Of a stretch of 64,000 nucleotides of DNA, positions 51,101 to 60,511 are shown in pieces. Both the position numbers and the translations under genes were made by a program. Position 1 is the first letter of the stretch, and each line of letters opens with the position of its first letter. The DNA comes from Pedobacter sp. SYSU D00535 (lineage in GTDB: Bacteria; Bacteroidota; Bacteroidia; Sphingobacteriales; Sphingobacteriaceae), in NCBI RefSeq assembly GCF_017355855.1, contig NZ_JAFEWD010000001.1, positions 744,001 through 808,000 on the forward strand, given 5' to 3'. The notes under the pieces are model-generated. The model saw only the letters and a list, made by a program, of their open reading frames with translations, did not search any database and was not told the DNA's origin.

Positions 51101-52462
51101 CCGTCTGTAGTGCGACACTTTTCCAGTTCTTTCATCAAATAAATCCATTCCCCCGAGATGAGTTCCTACAGCCATGCTATCCCGACCAATTCTGGCAACT
51201 GTATAGATATTATTATGGCTGACCGAAGACAAATCATTTGGACGATACGTCTTATGGATAAAATTCCCTGTTTTAGTATCCAAGATGTCTAAGCCGCTCT
51301 CTGTTCCGATCCAAATATTGCCCTTGGAGTCTTCGGCGATGGCTTTTACTAAATTGTTGCTAAGACTATTGGTTTTATAAGCTACTGCACGATGATGCTG
51401 AAACTTTTCCGCAGTTTTTAAAATATAGCTTATCCCACCACTATTGGTACAAAGCCATATAATCCCGGTGTAGTCTTCATAAATATATCTAACCGTATTG
51501 TGACTCAAACTTCTTCCGTCAAAAGGATCATGCCGGTAAACCTCGAACTTATTTCGATCCGGATCGAAGATCGATAAGCCTCCAGCTTCAGCTCCCACCC
51601 AGATCTTTCCGTCTGAGCTCAAACTCATCGCAATAAGCTCATTACTGCCTAGCGAGTTGGTGTTATTGGGATCGTGACGAAAATGCTTGCATTTACCGCT
51701 AGAGGGGTCGAACTGAGAAAGACCACCACCTTCTACTGCCAGCCATATCCTTCCTCTCTTGTCCTTAATAATTCCCTTTACGTTATTACCACTCAGACTT
51801 TCGCTGATATTCTTATCGCGCTTTATTGTTTTAAAGGTTTGGCTGTGCGTATTAAAAATATTCAGCCCCCCGGACGTGGTTCCTATCCAGAGCTCCCCTC
51901 TTTTGATTTCAACGATCGTATTGATATCGTTGTCGGAAATTGCATTTGGTTTCCCTGGGTCAGCAAAGTAGCCCTTAAACTTGCCCGTTTTCGGGTAGAA
52001 AAGATAAAGACCTTTTTTTGTACCAATCCACATTCTACCCTCGGTGTCTTGCAGGATGCTCTTCACGTTGACAGTACTTCCCTCCGGGTTATAGTTCGTA
52101 AACGAGTTGGTCGCCCAATCATACTTATCCAGACCGCCTGTACTGCCTACCCATATGTTTCCGTCCTTATCCTCGAAAACTCTACTGATGTAGTCGCTAC
52201 TAATGCCGTTCTTCTTGTCAGCATCATACTTAAAGACCGTGAACTGGTATCCGTCGAATCTATTCAATCCGTCGCGGGTAGTTACCCACAGAAAGCCCCT
52301 TTTATCCCTCACAACGCTTGTAACATTGCTCTGAGATAAACCGCTACGGGTAGTGAGTCGCTTAAACTTCAGCTCCCCTGGCTGGGGATAACCTTCGACT
52401 GAAAAAAAGCATAAGATTAAAGCAAATAAAAAACACCTGACGAATTGCAGAGATCTACGCAT
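48140..52462 (-). CDS. Propeller-type hybrid sensor histidine kinase with two receiver domains
   Basis: Membrane two-component sensor of 1440 residues. Signal peptide; two seven-bladed Reg_prop propellers (about residues 35-720, repeated [10 protein letters not shown]-, GNIWVGS-like blades); a Y_Y_Y domain ([15 protein letters not shown]); one transmembrane helix near 850; a long coiled coil of EELQ repeats; HisKA ([11 protein letters not shown]) and HATPase ([17 protein letters not shown]); then two receiver domains ([22 protein letters not shown]). It resembles the Bacteroidota one-protein HTCS regulators but ends in a second receiver, with no AraC helix-turn-helix, so it needs a separate output protein. 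It probably senses a glycan or its breakdown product, judging from relatives. Confidence 0.93.
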   Translation of the reverse strand: MRRSLQFVRCFLFALILCFFSVEGYPQPGELKFKRLTTRSGLSQSNVTSVVRDKRGFLWVTTRDGLNRFDGYQFTVFKYDADKKNGISSDYISRVFEDKDGNIWVGSTGGLDKYDWATNSFTNYNPEGSTVNVKSILQDTEGRMWIGTKKGLYLFYPKTGKFKGYFADPGKPNAISDNDINTIVEIKRGELWIGTTSGGLNIFNTHSQTFKTIKRDKNISESLSGNNVKGIIKDKRGRIWLAVEGGGLSQFDPSSGKCKHFRHDPNNTNSLGSNELIAMSLSSDGKIWVGAEAGGLSIFDPDRNKFEVYRHDPFDGRSLSHNTVRYIYEDYTGIIWLCTNSGGISYILKTAEKFQHHRAVAYKTNSLSNNLVKAIAEDSKGNIWIGTESGLDILDTKTGNFIHKTYRPNDLSSVSHNNIYTVARIGRDSMAVGTHLGGMDLFDERTGKVSHYRRQEGNPNSLSDNRVNKIYLDVKGNVWVGTWLGGLNLFDKKSGKFTSYKNDSKNPNSIVANLVYSIDGDKSGNLWIATDRGLDFFDTQKQVFIHFKHEKKNPRSLSSDIINCVLVDSRDRVWAGTGGGGINIYDRKTNSFTKIRKKDGLSNDFINGIQEDAKGNLWISTNNGISEYNPNTKEFKNYSPADGLQSNEFFRDASFKSADGTMYFGGISGLNIFHPERMKFNKRVPSVVFTNFYLLNKAVSVGNGSPLQETITTVDEITLNHRQSYFTFEFAALDFTSAEKNQYAYKLDGFDQDWNYVGSQRKASYTNLDPGKYYFRVKASNNDGVWNEKGIGVWVIIEPAWWQSWWFRTAALLALAGLLLGLDRYRLKRVANQKRELERLVEERTEEVVRKSRELQAMNEELQTQSEELQEQSEELQVQSEEMQTLNEELMAQTEHLKVLNEELHEQKEQEQLSRKEAELAKQEAERATQAKSVFLATMSHEIRTPMNGVLGMASLLKETNLDREQRDYAETIYTSGEALLNVINDILDFSKIESGSMELDPHDFELRQCVEEVLDLFSGKAAQIGLDLIYQLDAQLPAVIVADGLRLRQVLLNLVGNAVKFTQKGEVFIRVSLLNQNSDRELELKFDVRDTGIGIPEDKLNTLFKAFSQVDSATSRRYGGTGLGLAISDRLVELMGGSINVDSEFGKGTTFSFTIKAKVSEQVQTKYTYCNMVGCEGKRILVVDDNETNLKILKLQLEQWKLNAELAISAEQALGMLAAGKTYDLMISDMQMPEMDGVQLTEIVKRNHPNLPVILLSSIGDETRKRFSHLFNAVLTKPVKQQQLCNVVQQELKANREKEKQPEPTTPSLLTEDIAVKYPFKILVAEDNPINQKLILRVLNKLGYQPELAQNGLEVLSKLDAEYFDLIFMDVQMPEMDGLEATRQVRSRYKKQPQIVAMTANAMVEDREACLAAGMDDYMSKPIKLEELVKLLQATSLKV

Positions 52463-52576
52463 ACTAATTGATTAGCGGCCGTTGTTGAACGAACTTGATA
52501 CGAAACTTTCATTATACTAGATAAAGGATAGTTTAGTTACAACGAGTTCTTGCCAACCGGTTCGCTAAATCGCTAT

Positions 52577-55522
52577 CTAGAAGCGCTTAAGTAGTAAGAT
52601 CCAAGCTTCCAGCCCTGGTTTTTTAATACTTGTTTCCATACTGATCCCCTCGGCAACTTCAAGGAGGGCTCCCGTTACGGGATTAAACCAAATAGCCTTA
52701 TAGCTTTCTGTTCCCTGGTGCATATTGAAGGAAATGGATGGGCCTTCTAAGGAATAGATCAAAATAGAATTGCGCCCCTTATCCGACAGGCACCAATTAG
52801 TTTCGTCAGCTTTAAACAGGTTATCGACTGGCAGCATGTTCATCAGGTCGTCTGGCAGATATTTCTGCACAAACTTATCCAGATCAGTGACGTCCAGTAC
52901 ACGGCCTTGACCATGACCAGCTGTTGGATTTTGAGTTAACACCTGGGCAGTGCCAGCCATCAAAGCTGCTACCTGACCGGCACCAGCATGCCACACCACA
53001 ACTGCCTTATCAGGGAACCTATCGCGATATTCCCTTACCTGCCTGTAAATTTGCTGAGGCGTTGTAGGATCACCAAATTCCCGCGGGTGCATTTCTCGAA
53101 AAGCTAGATTCCGACCGGCTTTGGGAGCCCAAAGCGTTCCGTCGGGGAGATAGTGCCAGTAACGCATGTCTATGACGGCAATTTGTTTGGACAGCTCCGG
53201 ATCTGCCAAAATAGAATCAGTAATGTCTTTTCCGGTATCAATCACCAAACGTACTTTCCTCCCGTTTTTGCGTTCCCACTCCGCCACAGTGCGTTGAAAA
53301 AATTGCTGGAAGGCAAGAGGACCCGAATACTGAAAGCTAAGACCGAAAATAATATTCTCTGCCGATCCAAGTTGATCTAATACGTGGGTGATGTATGCAT
53401 GGTGAAGCTTACGCAAGTCGGGATTATTTACATCATAAAATTGATTAGCGACGTGAATACGCTCACGAGGTTCCAGGGGAGGAGGTTCTGGCAGGCCAGT
53501 TGTATTAATATTATTGGCAGGTCTCCAAGGGAAATCGGCCCAATGGGAGGCGGTCTCAAGAAGGTTATGATTATTGTACAAGTGGTGGTAGAGCACGATA
53601 CCGTGCTGATCGGCCAATTTGGAGAAGTCGCGTGTGCGATTGAAGTACCAGGGGTTATAACGAGTCAGGTCGTACTTGCTTAGGCCATCCCAGGCAAGTC
53701 CTGTGCCGCTCCTTGCCCATGGCAACTCGTAGAAAGCTGCCCAGACATCAGCATTCTTTCGTTTTATTATCGTATGATCATCCCGCCGGCGATCGTACCA
53801 GATGGCGGGCCCACTCTGGAAAAACGGAGTTCCCTGCGTCTTCACTTGTTTTGCCAATTCGGAGAGATTTTCTGTCATTCCGGGGCCTTCCTTGCCGGGA
53901 ACATAACGAGAAATACTGCGGCCTGCATCAAGAGCATTGCTTTCGGTGCTATGCCCCAGCCACCACGCATCATTTACAGATCCCCCCCAAACTGCTTTTC
54001 CACCCACAACAAACCGACCATTCACAATATCCAGCTTCTGCATAGTGAGAGCAGTGTCTGCTGAGGCGTCGGTCGCACGGTGAAAAACAGGCACCTCCGC
54101 TCGGGTATAAACTGGTTTGATTGACTTAAGAATCTCCTCTGCCGCCTTTTTTCCCAGCCTCGCCTGCAATAAACGGGAGTACAATCCTTTCCTCGATTTC
54201 ATCAGATGGTTTGCAGCTTCTTGTGGTCCGAGGGCTTCCAAACCTGATGCTTCACAATTCCACAGCAAGGAGTTTGCAGCTGTCCATCCCCCTGCCTGAG
54301 TCCTTGCTGTGTTATAGCCGATGATAAGTGGAGCGCCTTCTATCTTCACATTCTCATAAAGAACACCGGAAGCCCAGCTTTCATAAGATCCACTCGCTCC
54401 TTTGGCATTGATGGCCCTACAATTGAAAAACACGTTAGGACCAGCCGAACAAAAACCAGCAGCAAAAGCGTTTACTGCATCCTCTGCAGTGCAATCCTTC
54501 ACCAACACCTGCTGTCCTTCAACCCAAAAACTCAATCGTCTGTACCCTCCTACTTCTGCTACCGGCTGCTGACTGACACATCGTTCAACGGTTATCCGGC
54601 TTCCTGTCTGTCCCACTTTCACTAACGAGGAAACAAAATACCGCGCTCTTACATCTCTCACCCAGGCATCCTGTACATTATCGATCAGAACTGCGAACCA
54701 GGAATGTTCCTCGTCCGCACTATTTAACCTATCGAAATCACTCTCGAACACCAGGTTCTCAATACCAATATTTTTCACGAAAGCCGTATCGCTCACTTTT
54801 GCAACAGATGCGCCGCCGAAGACAGGATCAAGGGTGGAGGTTATAGGAGCGTCGAGCGTAATGGTTCGATTATCACGGGTTATGCCGGTAATGGTCCTAT
54901 ACCAGTTCAGATCTCTCGAGCCCGGAGTCCACCGAAAGCGAAGATCTGCGAAAGTTCCCTTCAGGGTGTCCATTCCCAGTGAAGATATCCACTCTTTAGT
55001 GCTTGGACGTGATATCACCACCCGATCTCCAACTTTTAAATTGTCTACACTTTTTAACGCCAGGTGCATTGCCCCTGCGGCAACTTGTCCTTCTACCGCT
55101 ATAGGAAGTCCTTTCGCGATTTGGCGGTTTGCACCTACCCGTATCAAGCCCCTCCTGTCAATACCGGAAGCAACAATAGTTGTAGCCTGCTCGCCATTGC
55201 CTCGGATAACAATTCCGCTTGAATCCAGTCGTAGTTGACCCGACACTCTAAAGATCCCCGGTCCCAATAATAAGGCACCGCGGAAGCCATCCGCTTGCAA
55301 CTCCCGCTTGCTCAATTCATCAATTGCAGCTTGTAAGAGCCGCGTGTCATCACCCCCTTGAGGCCGAACTTGTATTACCGCCGGAACAAAAGGAAGCCTA
55401 TCCCCGCCCTGGTAACCGGTCCGGGAAAAGTCGATAGAATTAACGACGCTTAATGTTTTCTGGGAAAACACTAAAGAAAATTGGCTTAAAAAGAATAGAA
55501 AGGAGATAAATAGCTTATTCAT
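52577..55522 (-). CDS. Large secreted protein: right-handed beta-helix plus glycoside-hydrolase-like domain
   Basis: Signal peptide (about 1-20, LVFSQ), then a pectate-lyase-type beta-helix (about 50-480; repeated short strands such as IRGNGEQATTIVASG and ENVKIEGAPLIIGY), then a domain with TIM-barrel-like order (about 520-880; NPWYFNRTRDFSKLADQHGI, VIDMRYWHYLPDG). This combination resembles proteins annotated DUF6298, and a polysaccharide-degrading role is likely but unproven. The 981 residues end in a beta-rich C-terminus. It is next to the propeller kinase on the same strand, 114 bases away, and would be an obvious target of it. Confidence 0.75.
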   Translation of the reverse strand: MNKLFISFLFFLSQFSLVFSQKTLSVVNSIDFSRTGYQGGDRLPFVPAVIQVRPQGGDDTRLLQAAIDELSKRELQADGFRGALLLGPGIFRVSGQLRLDSSGIVIRGNGEQATTIVASGIDRRGLIRVGANRQIAKGLPIAVEGQVAAGAMHLALKSVDNLKVGDRVVISRPSTKEWISSLGMDTLKGTFADLRFRWTPGSRDLNWYRTITGITRDNRTITLDAPITSTLDPVFGGASVAKVSDTAFVKNIGIENLVFESDFDRLNSADEEHSWFAVLIDNVQDAWVRDVRARYFVSSLVKVGQTGSRITVERCVSQQPVAEVGGYRRLSFWVEGQQVLVKDCTAEDAVNAFAAGFCSAGPNVFFNCRAINAKGASGSYESWASGVLYENVKIEGAPLIIGYNTARTQAGGWTAANSLLWNCEASGLEALGPQEAANHLMKSRKGLYSRLLQARLGKKAAEEILKSIKPVYTRAEVPVFHRATDASADTALTMQKLDIVNGRFVVGGKAVWGGSVNDAWWLGHSTESNALDAGRSISRYVPGKEGPGMTENLSELAKQVKTQGTPFFQSGPAIWYDRRRDDHTIIKRKNADVWAAFYELPWARSGTGLAWDGLSKYDLTRYNPWYFNRTRDFSKLADQHGIVLYHHLYNNHNLLETASHWADFPWRPANNINTTGLPEPPPLEPRERIHVANQFYDVNNPDLRKLHHAYITHVLDQLGSAENIIFGLSFQYSGPLAFQQFFQRTVAEWERKNGRKVRLVIDTGKDITDSILADPELSKQIAVIDMRYWHYLPDGTLWAPKAGRNLAFREMHPREFGDPTTPQQIYRQVREYRDRFPDKAVVVWHAGAGQVAALMAGTAQVLTQNPTAGHGQGRVLDVTDLDKFVQKYLPDDLMNMLPVDNLFKADETNWCLSDKGRNSILIYSLEGPSISFNMHQGTESYKAIWFNPVTGALLEVAEGISMETSIKKPGLEAWILLLKRF

Positions 55523-55605
55523 TTAGAGCAAAGGAAAGCCCTAAACTATCGGAAAGTAGAAAAAGAAACAACCTAAGAAGGTAACAAAAAAGGGAGAGAG
55601 CTAAT

Positions 55606-56190
55606 TTAGCTTAAGTGAACAACAGTGGTAAAGATGTTAGAACCGGTAACCGGATCGAAGGTGTAGAAGAATTCATTGGAGAGCTTGGTCAAAATCAGCA
55701 AGCCATAGTGTTCCAACAGATTGGTTTCGACGTTAACATCTTCTATCGGATATTCCAGCAGTTCAAACACAATTCGGTTCTCATTATGAATAATCGAATA
55801 AAGATGAGAAATATCGTCTTCGTAGATTTTAATCCTGCCCCCTACATATTCTTTACGGAAAGGCAAATTTAGAGGTGGGATTCCCGAATAGTGAGCCAGG
55901 TAAAACTTCCTTCCGGTATCTGACTTACTGATTTCAATCCGGTTATTACCAATAGCAACACTGACGGTCGTATTTTCTGCCTCCGAGTGTTTTACAGCGT
56001 TGGTAAGAAGTTCAATAATTATCTGCTTACAACTACTTATCTTGTCGTCATAGGCCTCCGAGGGAAGGTGAATCTTAAGAAAGGCCGTCATCTCATTTAA
56101 CAAGCTTCCCATACTGGCTGTTTGGTTGTTAAAAAGAAACTCCTTCCTTATATCCTCACTCACAATAAGCGTATTTTTATGCAAAAGCAT
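55606..56190 (-). CDS. Anti-sigma-type serine kinase (HATPase/GHKL fold)
   Basis: Protein of 194 residues with the GHKL N-box IIIELLTNAVKHSEAENTTV and no HisKA domain, so it fits the RsbW/SpoIIAB-like switch kinases. Such proteins phosphorylate a STAS partner and hold a target protein in check. The usual G-boxes are less clear here than in classical RsbW, so its exact biochemistry is uncertain. It overlaps the STAS gene by 14 bases; no sigma-factor gene is nearby. Confidence 0.8.
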   Translation of the reverse strand: MLLHKNTLIVSEDIRKEFLFNNQTASMGSLLNEMTAFLKIHLPSEAYDDKISSCKQIIIELLTNAVKHSEAENTTVSVAIGNNRIEISKSDTGRKFYLAHYSGIPPLNLPFRKEYVGGRIKIYEDDISHLYSIIHNENRIVFELLEYPIEDVNVETNLLEHYGLLILTKLSNEFFYTFDPVTGSNIFTTVVHLS

Positions 56191-56506
56191 CGGGTAAGGA
56201 ATTAAAGACTTTGAACACTTTATTCATCCTGATAAGGTTGAAAAGGTTGCTGATATCTTTGTTCAGTCCCGCAACGGCGATGTCTCCTTTTTTTGACATG
56301 CAGTACTTTAGTACCGACACCAAAGCTCCGAGGAACGAGCTATCAACATAAGCTACATTCTCAAAATTCACAATAATGTGTGTATGCCCACGGTCTACCA
56401 GATGCTGGATTTCAGATTTAAATTGCTCTGCAACATCAAGGTTAGCCTCTTTAATTAAAAGCTTAGCTTCTGTGTAGTTGCTACGCTGGTGTGTTTCTAT
56501 CATCAT
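56177..56506 (-). CDS. STAS-domain anti-sigma-factor antagonist (RsbV-like)
   Basis: Single STAS domain of 109 residues. NVAYVDSSFLGALVSVLKY holds the phosphorylatable serine in the DSS segment, the usual target of the switch kinase. It is encoded between the phosphatase (6 bases away) and the kinase, completing a partner-switching set. Confidence 0.88.
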   Translation of the reverse strand: MMIETHQRSNYTEAKLLIKEANLDVAEQFKSEIQHLVDRGHTHIIVNFENVAYVDSSFLGALVSVLKYCMSKKGDIAVAGLNKDISNLFNLIRMNKVFKVFNSLPDAFA

Positions 56507-56512
56507 ATCTGA

Positions 56513-57652
56513 TTAATTTTTTTCTATAAAAATTAAGCTGCAATCATCAATTAACTCTTTACTCTTTTCGGTAGAAAAAGTTTCATTTTTTATTTGCGTG
56601 AACGAGGTGTGTTGACCTAGCTTATTCCGCATTTTTTCAAAGAAAAGCTCATAGTCTGTTTTCTTGCTCCCCTCCTCTTCAAAGTCAATCATTCCATCCG
56701 AAACCATTATCAACTGGTCTCCAGATTCCAGTTTAATGATGCGCTCATCATAGCCGCCATCTTGCCGGACGCCAAGCAACAAACCATCCGACGACAACTG
56801 CTCGCAGCTTTGATCTTTAGCTTTATACCATATAATGGGAAGGTCGCCAGCACCTGAATAATGCACTTTACCGGTAGTATGCTCTAACATAAGAAGAGAG
56901 AGCGTGGAGAGGACATCGCCCAACACCGGATCCATCAAAATAACCTTATTGATCTTCTGGAGAATGCTGGCTGTAGAAAAATCTCCGTCAAATACACAAA
57001 GGCGGACCGCAGATCGGATGTAACTAAGGAAATTGAAGGAGAAGAACCATGCACCCCATTTTTTTCCCATTACATCTCCCAGAATAACAAAGGTGTATTT
57101 ATCTTCAATTTCGATAAAATCGATAAAATCTCCTCCGGGATAGTTTTCAAAGCTTTGATACAGAAAGTTTATATAGTACTCGGAAACTTGTGGTGGTTGT
57201 GCTGGTACAGATCGCAAATTTAAAGCCTCCGCAGCTACCCGGATTTCATAAATCGATTTTTCGTGCTGTTTGCGAATGGTATGTAAAATGTTGTTCAACT
57301 TCGAAACCACCACGTTCACCGGTGTTTCCTTGTCGATATAATCCACAGCTTCCATCTCCAGTCCGCGCTGCATCAACTCGGTATTAGTAAATGAAGTAAG
57401 AAATACAAAGGGAATGTTCTTCAGACGCTTATCGTTTAAGATACGCCTCCTGAACATGAAGCCGTCGAAAATCGGCATGTGATAATCAGAAAGAATAATA
57501 TCGGGCAGCTCGCTTTTAAGTATAATAAGCGCTTCCTGGGCCGAACTTGCCGGGAAACAATGAAAACCCTGATCGCTCAGTGCCCTGCAAAAAAGCTGCA
57601 ATGTTAACCGGTCGTCGTCAACCAACAATATTTTCTTCTGTGAACTAGACAT
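56513..57652 (-). CDS. Receiver-PP2C phosphatase (RsbU/SpoIIE-like response regulator)
   Basis: Receiver domain (about 1-125; LLVDDDRLT, phospho-acceptor in IILSDYHMPIFDG, lysine in DYIDKETP) joined to a PP2C/SpoIIE phosphatase (about 165-375; VILGDVMGKKWGAWF, YSGAGDLPI, MVSDGMIDFEEE). When the receiver is phosphorylated it should dephosphorylate the STAS protein, starting the switch. It is 379 residues and lies one base after the membrane gene. Confidence 0.92.
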   Translation of the reverse strand: MSSSQKKILLVDDDRLTLQLFCRALSDQGFHCFPASSAQEALIILKSELPDIILSDYHMPIFDGFMFRRRILNDKRLKNIPFVFLTSFTNTELMQRGLEMEAVDYIDKETPVNVVVSKLNNILHTIRKQHEKSIYEIRVAAEALNLRSVPAQPPQVSEYYINFLYQSFENYPGGDFIDFIEIEDKYTFVILGDVMGKKWGAWFFSFNFLSYIRSAVRLCVFDGDFSTASILQKINKVILMDPVLGDVLSTLSLLMLEHTTGKVHYSGAGDLPIIWYKAKDQSCEQLSSDGLLLGVRQDGGYDERIIKLESGDQLIMVSDGMIDFEEEGSKKTDYELFFEKMRNKLGQHTSFTQIKNETFSTEKSKELIDDCSLIFIEKN

Positions 57653-57653
57653 A

Positions 57654-58196
57654 CTATTCGGACTTGCCGACTTTACTTACCGAGGTTACAAATAAATATA
57701 CACCTGCAAAAACAATTAAAAGGGCTATTAAATCCATTAAAGTAACTCCATCTTCTGCTGTAAGATATACAATCGTGTACATTTCGAATGCAGGTGTAGC
57801 AGGCATTACAATCATGGCAAACCCCAAGGCTATCATCACTAAGCCGGCAAGCACCTTCACTAACCTGATTACTTTATCTACCAGGATAAATCGCTTAGAC
57901 ACTTCACTGTCCAGCTTGTAGTGAGAAAGCAAATTTTCAAGATTATCCACCAACTCCAACCTCGATGCTTCTGGGTTGTCAAGTTTACGAAACAGTTTTA
58001 AACTATCAGAAGATATTTTCGTCTGCTCTACAGCTTCGTTGAACTTGTCTTGTAGTTGGGATACGGCATCGCTATCTAGATCGCTACTTTCAAGCAAAAA
58101 AATTAACTCATCTAATTTTTTATCTATAGCTTCCGACGAGTTACCGAGTTCCCGAAATCTGTCTATCTGTTCAGTTAAGCTCTTTCTTTTTTCCAA
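57654..58196 (-). CDS. Uncharacterised membrane protein of the partner-switch operon (180 aa)
   Basis: Residues 1-105 are charged and helical (EQIDRFRELGNSSEAIDKKL; coiled-coil-like); then come two transmembrane segments, about 113-133 (LAGLVMIALGFAMIVMP) and 153-172 (DLIALLIVFAGVYLFVTSV). It is the first gene of the operon, one base before the phosphatase gene. It may tether or feed signals to the switch; no enzymatic motif is seen. Confidence 0.75.
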   Translation of the reverse strand: MEKRKSLTEQIDRFRELGNSSEAIDKKLDELIFLLESSDLDSDAVSQLQDKFNEAVEQTKISSDSLKLFRKLDNPEASRLELVDNLENLLSHYKLDSEVSKRFILVDKVIRLVKVLAGLVMIALGFAMIVMPATPAFEMYTIVYLTAEDGVTLMDLIALLIVFAGVYLFVTSVSKVGKSE

Positions 58197-58265
58197 TGCC
58201 GCTTTCGTAATTTATTGTATCTTCCCGGTTTAAATGAGCGTAAAAGAATTTTTCTTTTCAGATAA

Positions 58266-59186
58266 ATGAAAAAAGTTTCTGTAATCACAGTCAATTACAA
58301 TCAGCCAAAAGTCACAGAAGAACTTCTTCAATCTATTTTTTCAACCAACACTTATCCTGATATTGAAATCCTGGTTGTGGACAATGGAAGTAAAACCAAT
58401 TCCGTTCCCGAATGGAATCAAAAGTATCCCGACGTCCGTTTTATACGGTCAGAAGAGAACTTAGGTTTTGCTGGTGGAAATAATTTAGCAATTAAAGCAG
58501 CAAAAGGAGATTATTTGTTCCTGGTTAACAACGATACCGAGTTCACAGCAGGTTTAATTGAAGCATTGGTTCGCATTCTGGATCAGAACCAACAAGTAGG
58601 TATGGTCTCTCCGAAGATTCGCTTCCATCAACAGCCCGACACGCTTCAATATGCAGGGTTCACATCGATGAACTTCAATACTGCGCGAAACGCATGTATA
58701 GGTGAATTTGAGAAAGACAAAGGGCAATACGACGATAAAACCGGCCCTACCGGCTTTATTCACGGAGCAGCGGTGATGGTCCGCCAGCAGGCGATTGCTA
58801 AGGCTGGACTGATGGCGGAGCACTTCTTTTTGTACTATGAGGAAATGGACTGGTGTGAGCGCGTGAAGCGTGCGGGTTACGAGGTTTGGGTAGAACCCAA
58901 AGCCTTGATCTATCACAAAGAGTCGATATCAGTAGGTAAAAAGAGTCCGTTGAAAGAGTTCTTCATGAACAGAAACCGCATCCTTTTTATCAGAAGAAAC
59001 GCACCTGCTATTTCCAGGCTAATCTTTTATTTCCATTTTTGCGCCCTTGTTACCCCAAGAAACCTCTTGAATTACTTCAAAGAAGGCAGAACAGACCTGG
59101 CACCGCAATTATTAAAGGCCATTTGGTGGAATTTAAGACACTCTAAGAACAGTACAGACCTCGGTTATCCGTTAAATAAAATCTAA
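58266..59186 (+). CDS. Family-2 glycosyltransferase (rhamnosyltransferase-like)
   Basis: Cytoplasmic GT2 of 306 residues, starting MKKVSVITVNYNQPKVTEEL. Motifs are LVVDNGSKT, RSEENLGFAGGNN, VNNDTEFTAG and YEEMDWCERVKRAGYEVWVE, as in the RfbN/WbbL-type rhamnosyltransferases. It is divergent from the partner-switch operon and overlaps the next glycosyltransferase by one base (TAATG), so the two are a pair, probably for exopolysaccharide or O-antigen. Confidence 0.9.
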   Translation: MKKVSVITVNYNQPKVTEELLQSIFSTNTYPDIEILVVDNGSKTNSVPEWNQKYPDVRFIRSEENLGFAGGNNLAIKAAKGDYLFLVNNDTEFTAGLIEALVRILDQNQQVGMVSPKIRFHQQPDTLQYAGFTSMNFNTARNACIGEFEKDKGQYDDKTGPTGFIHGAAVMVRQQAIAKAGLMAEHFFLYYEEMDWCERVKRAGYEVWVEPKALIYHKESISVGKKSPLKEFFMNRNRILFIRRNAPAISRLIFYFHFCALVTPRNLLNYFKEGRTDLAPQLLKAIWWNLRHSKNSTDLGYPLNKI

Positions 59187-60361
59187 TGCAAGTTATTTTC
59201 TGGCTTTCTATATTCATTATTTTCTATACGTTCCTTGGATACGGAATCTTCCTGTTTGCCCTGGTGAAACTCAGGAGGATTTTCAAAGGCAGACGAGTGC
59301 CTCCTACAGTCGATGAAGAGCAGCTTCCCTCCTGCACATTAGTAGTTGCAGCATACAACGAAGAGGGCTTTATTCGCGAGAAGATTGCTAACACGTTGGC
59401 TCTAAACTATCCGCCCTCGAAACTGGAGCTCCTTTTTGTGACGGACGGATCAAATGATAAAACTCCTGATATAATTTCAGAATATCCCCAGATCCGCCTG
59501 ATGCACAAGCCGGAACGAAATGGAAAAATTGCTGCAGTACACCGGGCTGTGAACGAAATCACCTCCGATGTAATTGTGTTTACTGATGCAAATACCTTCC
59601 TTAACAAGGATGCACTAATCAATATTTGCCGTCATTATGCAGATGAAAAAGTAGGAGCAGTAGCCGGAGAAAAACGAGTATTGGCCGATGAACAGGCGGA
59701 CGCAAGCGCAGCAGGTGAAGGCTTCTATTGGAAATATGAATCGACTCTGAAAAAGTGGGATTCTGAGCTTTACTCGGTAGTAGGTGCTGCCGGCGAATTG
59801 TTTAGTGTACGGAGAAACCTGTATAAGCCAGTAAGTAAAGACGCCATCCTTGATGACTTTATGATCTCTATGCTCATTGCAAAGCAAGGTTACCGGATAG
59901 TTTACGAACCAGAAGCTTATGCAACAGAAACAGCTTCAGAAGACGTATCAGAAGAGCTGAAAAGGAAAGTGAGAATTGCCGCAGGCGGAATCCAGTCGAT
60001 TATTTGGCTAAAAAGCCTGCTCAACATCTTCAAGTATCCCATGTTAAGCTTCCAGTATATCAGCCATAGGGTATTGAGGTGGACCGTGACACCATTCCTC
60101 CTTATATTGGTGCTTATTTTAAATGTGTTGATAGCCGCCAAGACAACCACCTGGTTTTATATATTGTTGTTGGCGGGTCAGGTACTATTTTATGGGCTAG
60201 CCTTTGTAGGATATATTTTTGAGAAAAAGCAGCTTCGTATCAAAGTCCTTTTTATTCCATATTACTTTTGTGTCATGAATTATGCCGTTATTGCAGGGAT
60301 AAATCGTTATTTCAGAAAACAGCAAAGCTCCGCCTGGGAGAAGGCAAAACGAAAAACATAA
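59186..60361 (+). CDS. Membrane-bound family-2 glycosyltransferase
   Basis: Processive-type GT2 of 391 residues. N-terminal membrane helix, cytosolic catalytic domain (VVAAYNEEGFI, VTDGSNDKTPDI, FTDANTFLN, DDFMISMLIAKQGYRI) and three C-terminal membrane helices. The layout fits poly-beta-1,6-N-acetylglucosamine or hyaluronan-like synthases, but the product is not determined. It is translationally coupled to the upstream glycosyltransferase. Confidence 0.9.
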   Translation: MQVIFWLSIFIIFYTFLGYGIFLFALVKLRRIFKGRRVPPTVDEEQLPSCTLVVAAYNEEGFIREKIANTLALNYPPSKLELLFVTDGSNDKTPDIISEYPQIRLMHKPERNGKIAAVHRAVNEITSDVIVFTDANTFLNKDALINICRHYADEKVGAVAGEKRVLADEQADASAAGEGFYWKYESTLKKWDSELYSVVGAAGELFSVRRNLYKPVSKDAILDDFMISMLIAKQGYRIVYEPEAYATETASEDVSEELKRKVRIAAGGIQSIIWLKSLLNIFKYPMLSFQYISHRVLRWTVTPFLLILVLILNVLIAAKTTTWFYILLLAGQVLFYGLAFVGYIFEKKQLRIKVLFIPYYFCVMNYAVIAGINRYFRKQQSSAWEKAKRKT

Positions 60362-60511
60362 CTTTTTCAACTGATGCTCTGCAAATTAGATTAAAGAGGT
60401 ACATTCATCTTGAAAAAGCCAAAACAAACGCTTCAGGCAATTTGTTTACCAATATTTCTATTGTTGCGGCTGTAGCAGTGTGATGAACATTTAAAGACAC
60501 TTTCACTACGA

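Noticed and set aside
60362-60511. Small coding frame between the glycosyltransferase and the receiver-PAS-kinase
   Set aside because: The only open frame starts inside the upstream gene, has no recognisable sequence and ends short of the kinase start; no independent support.
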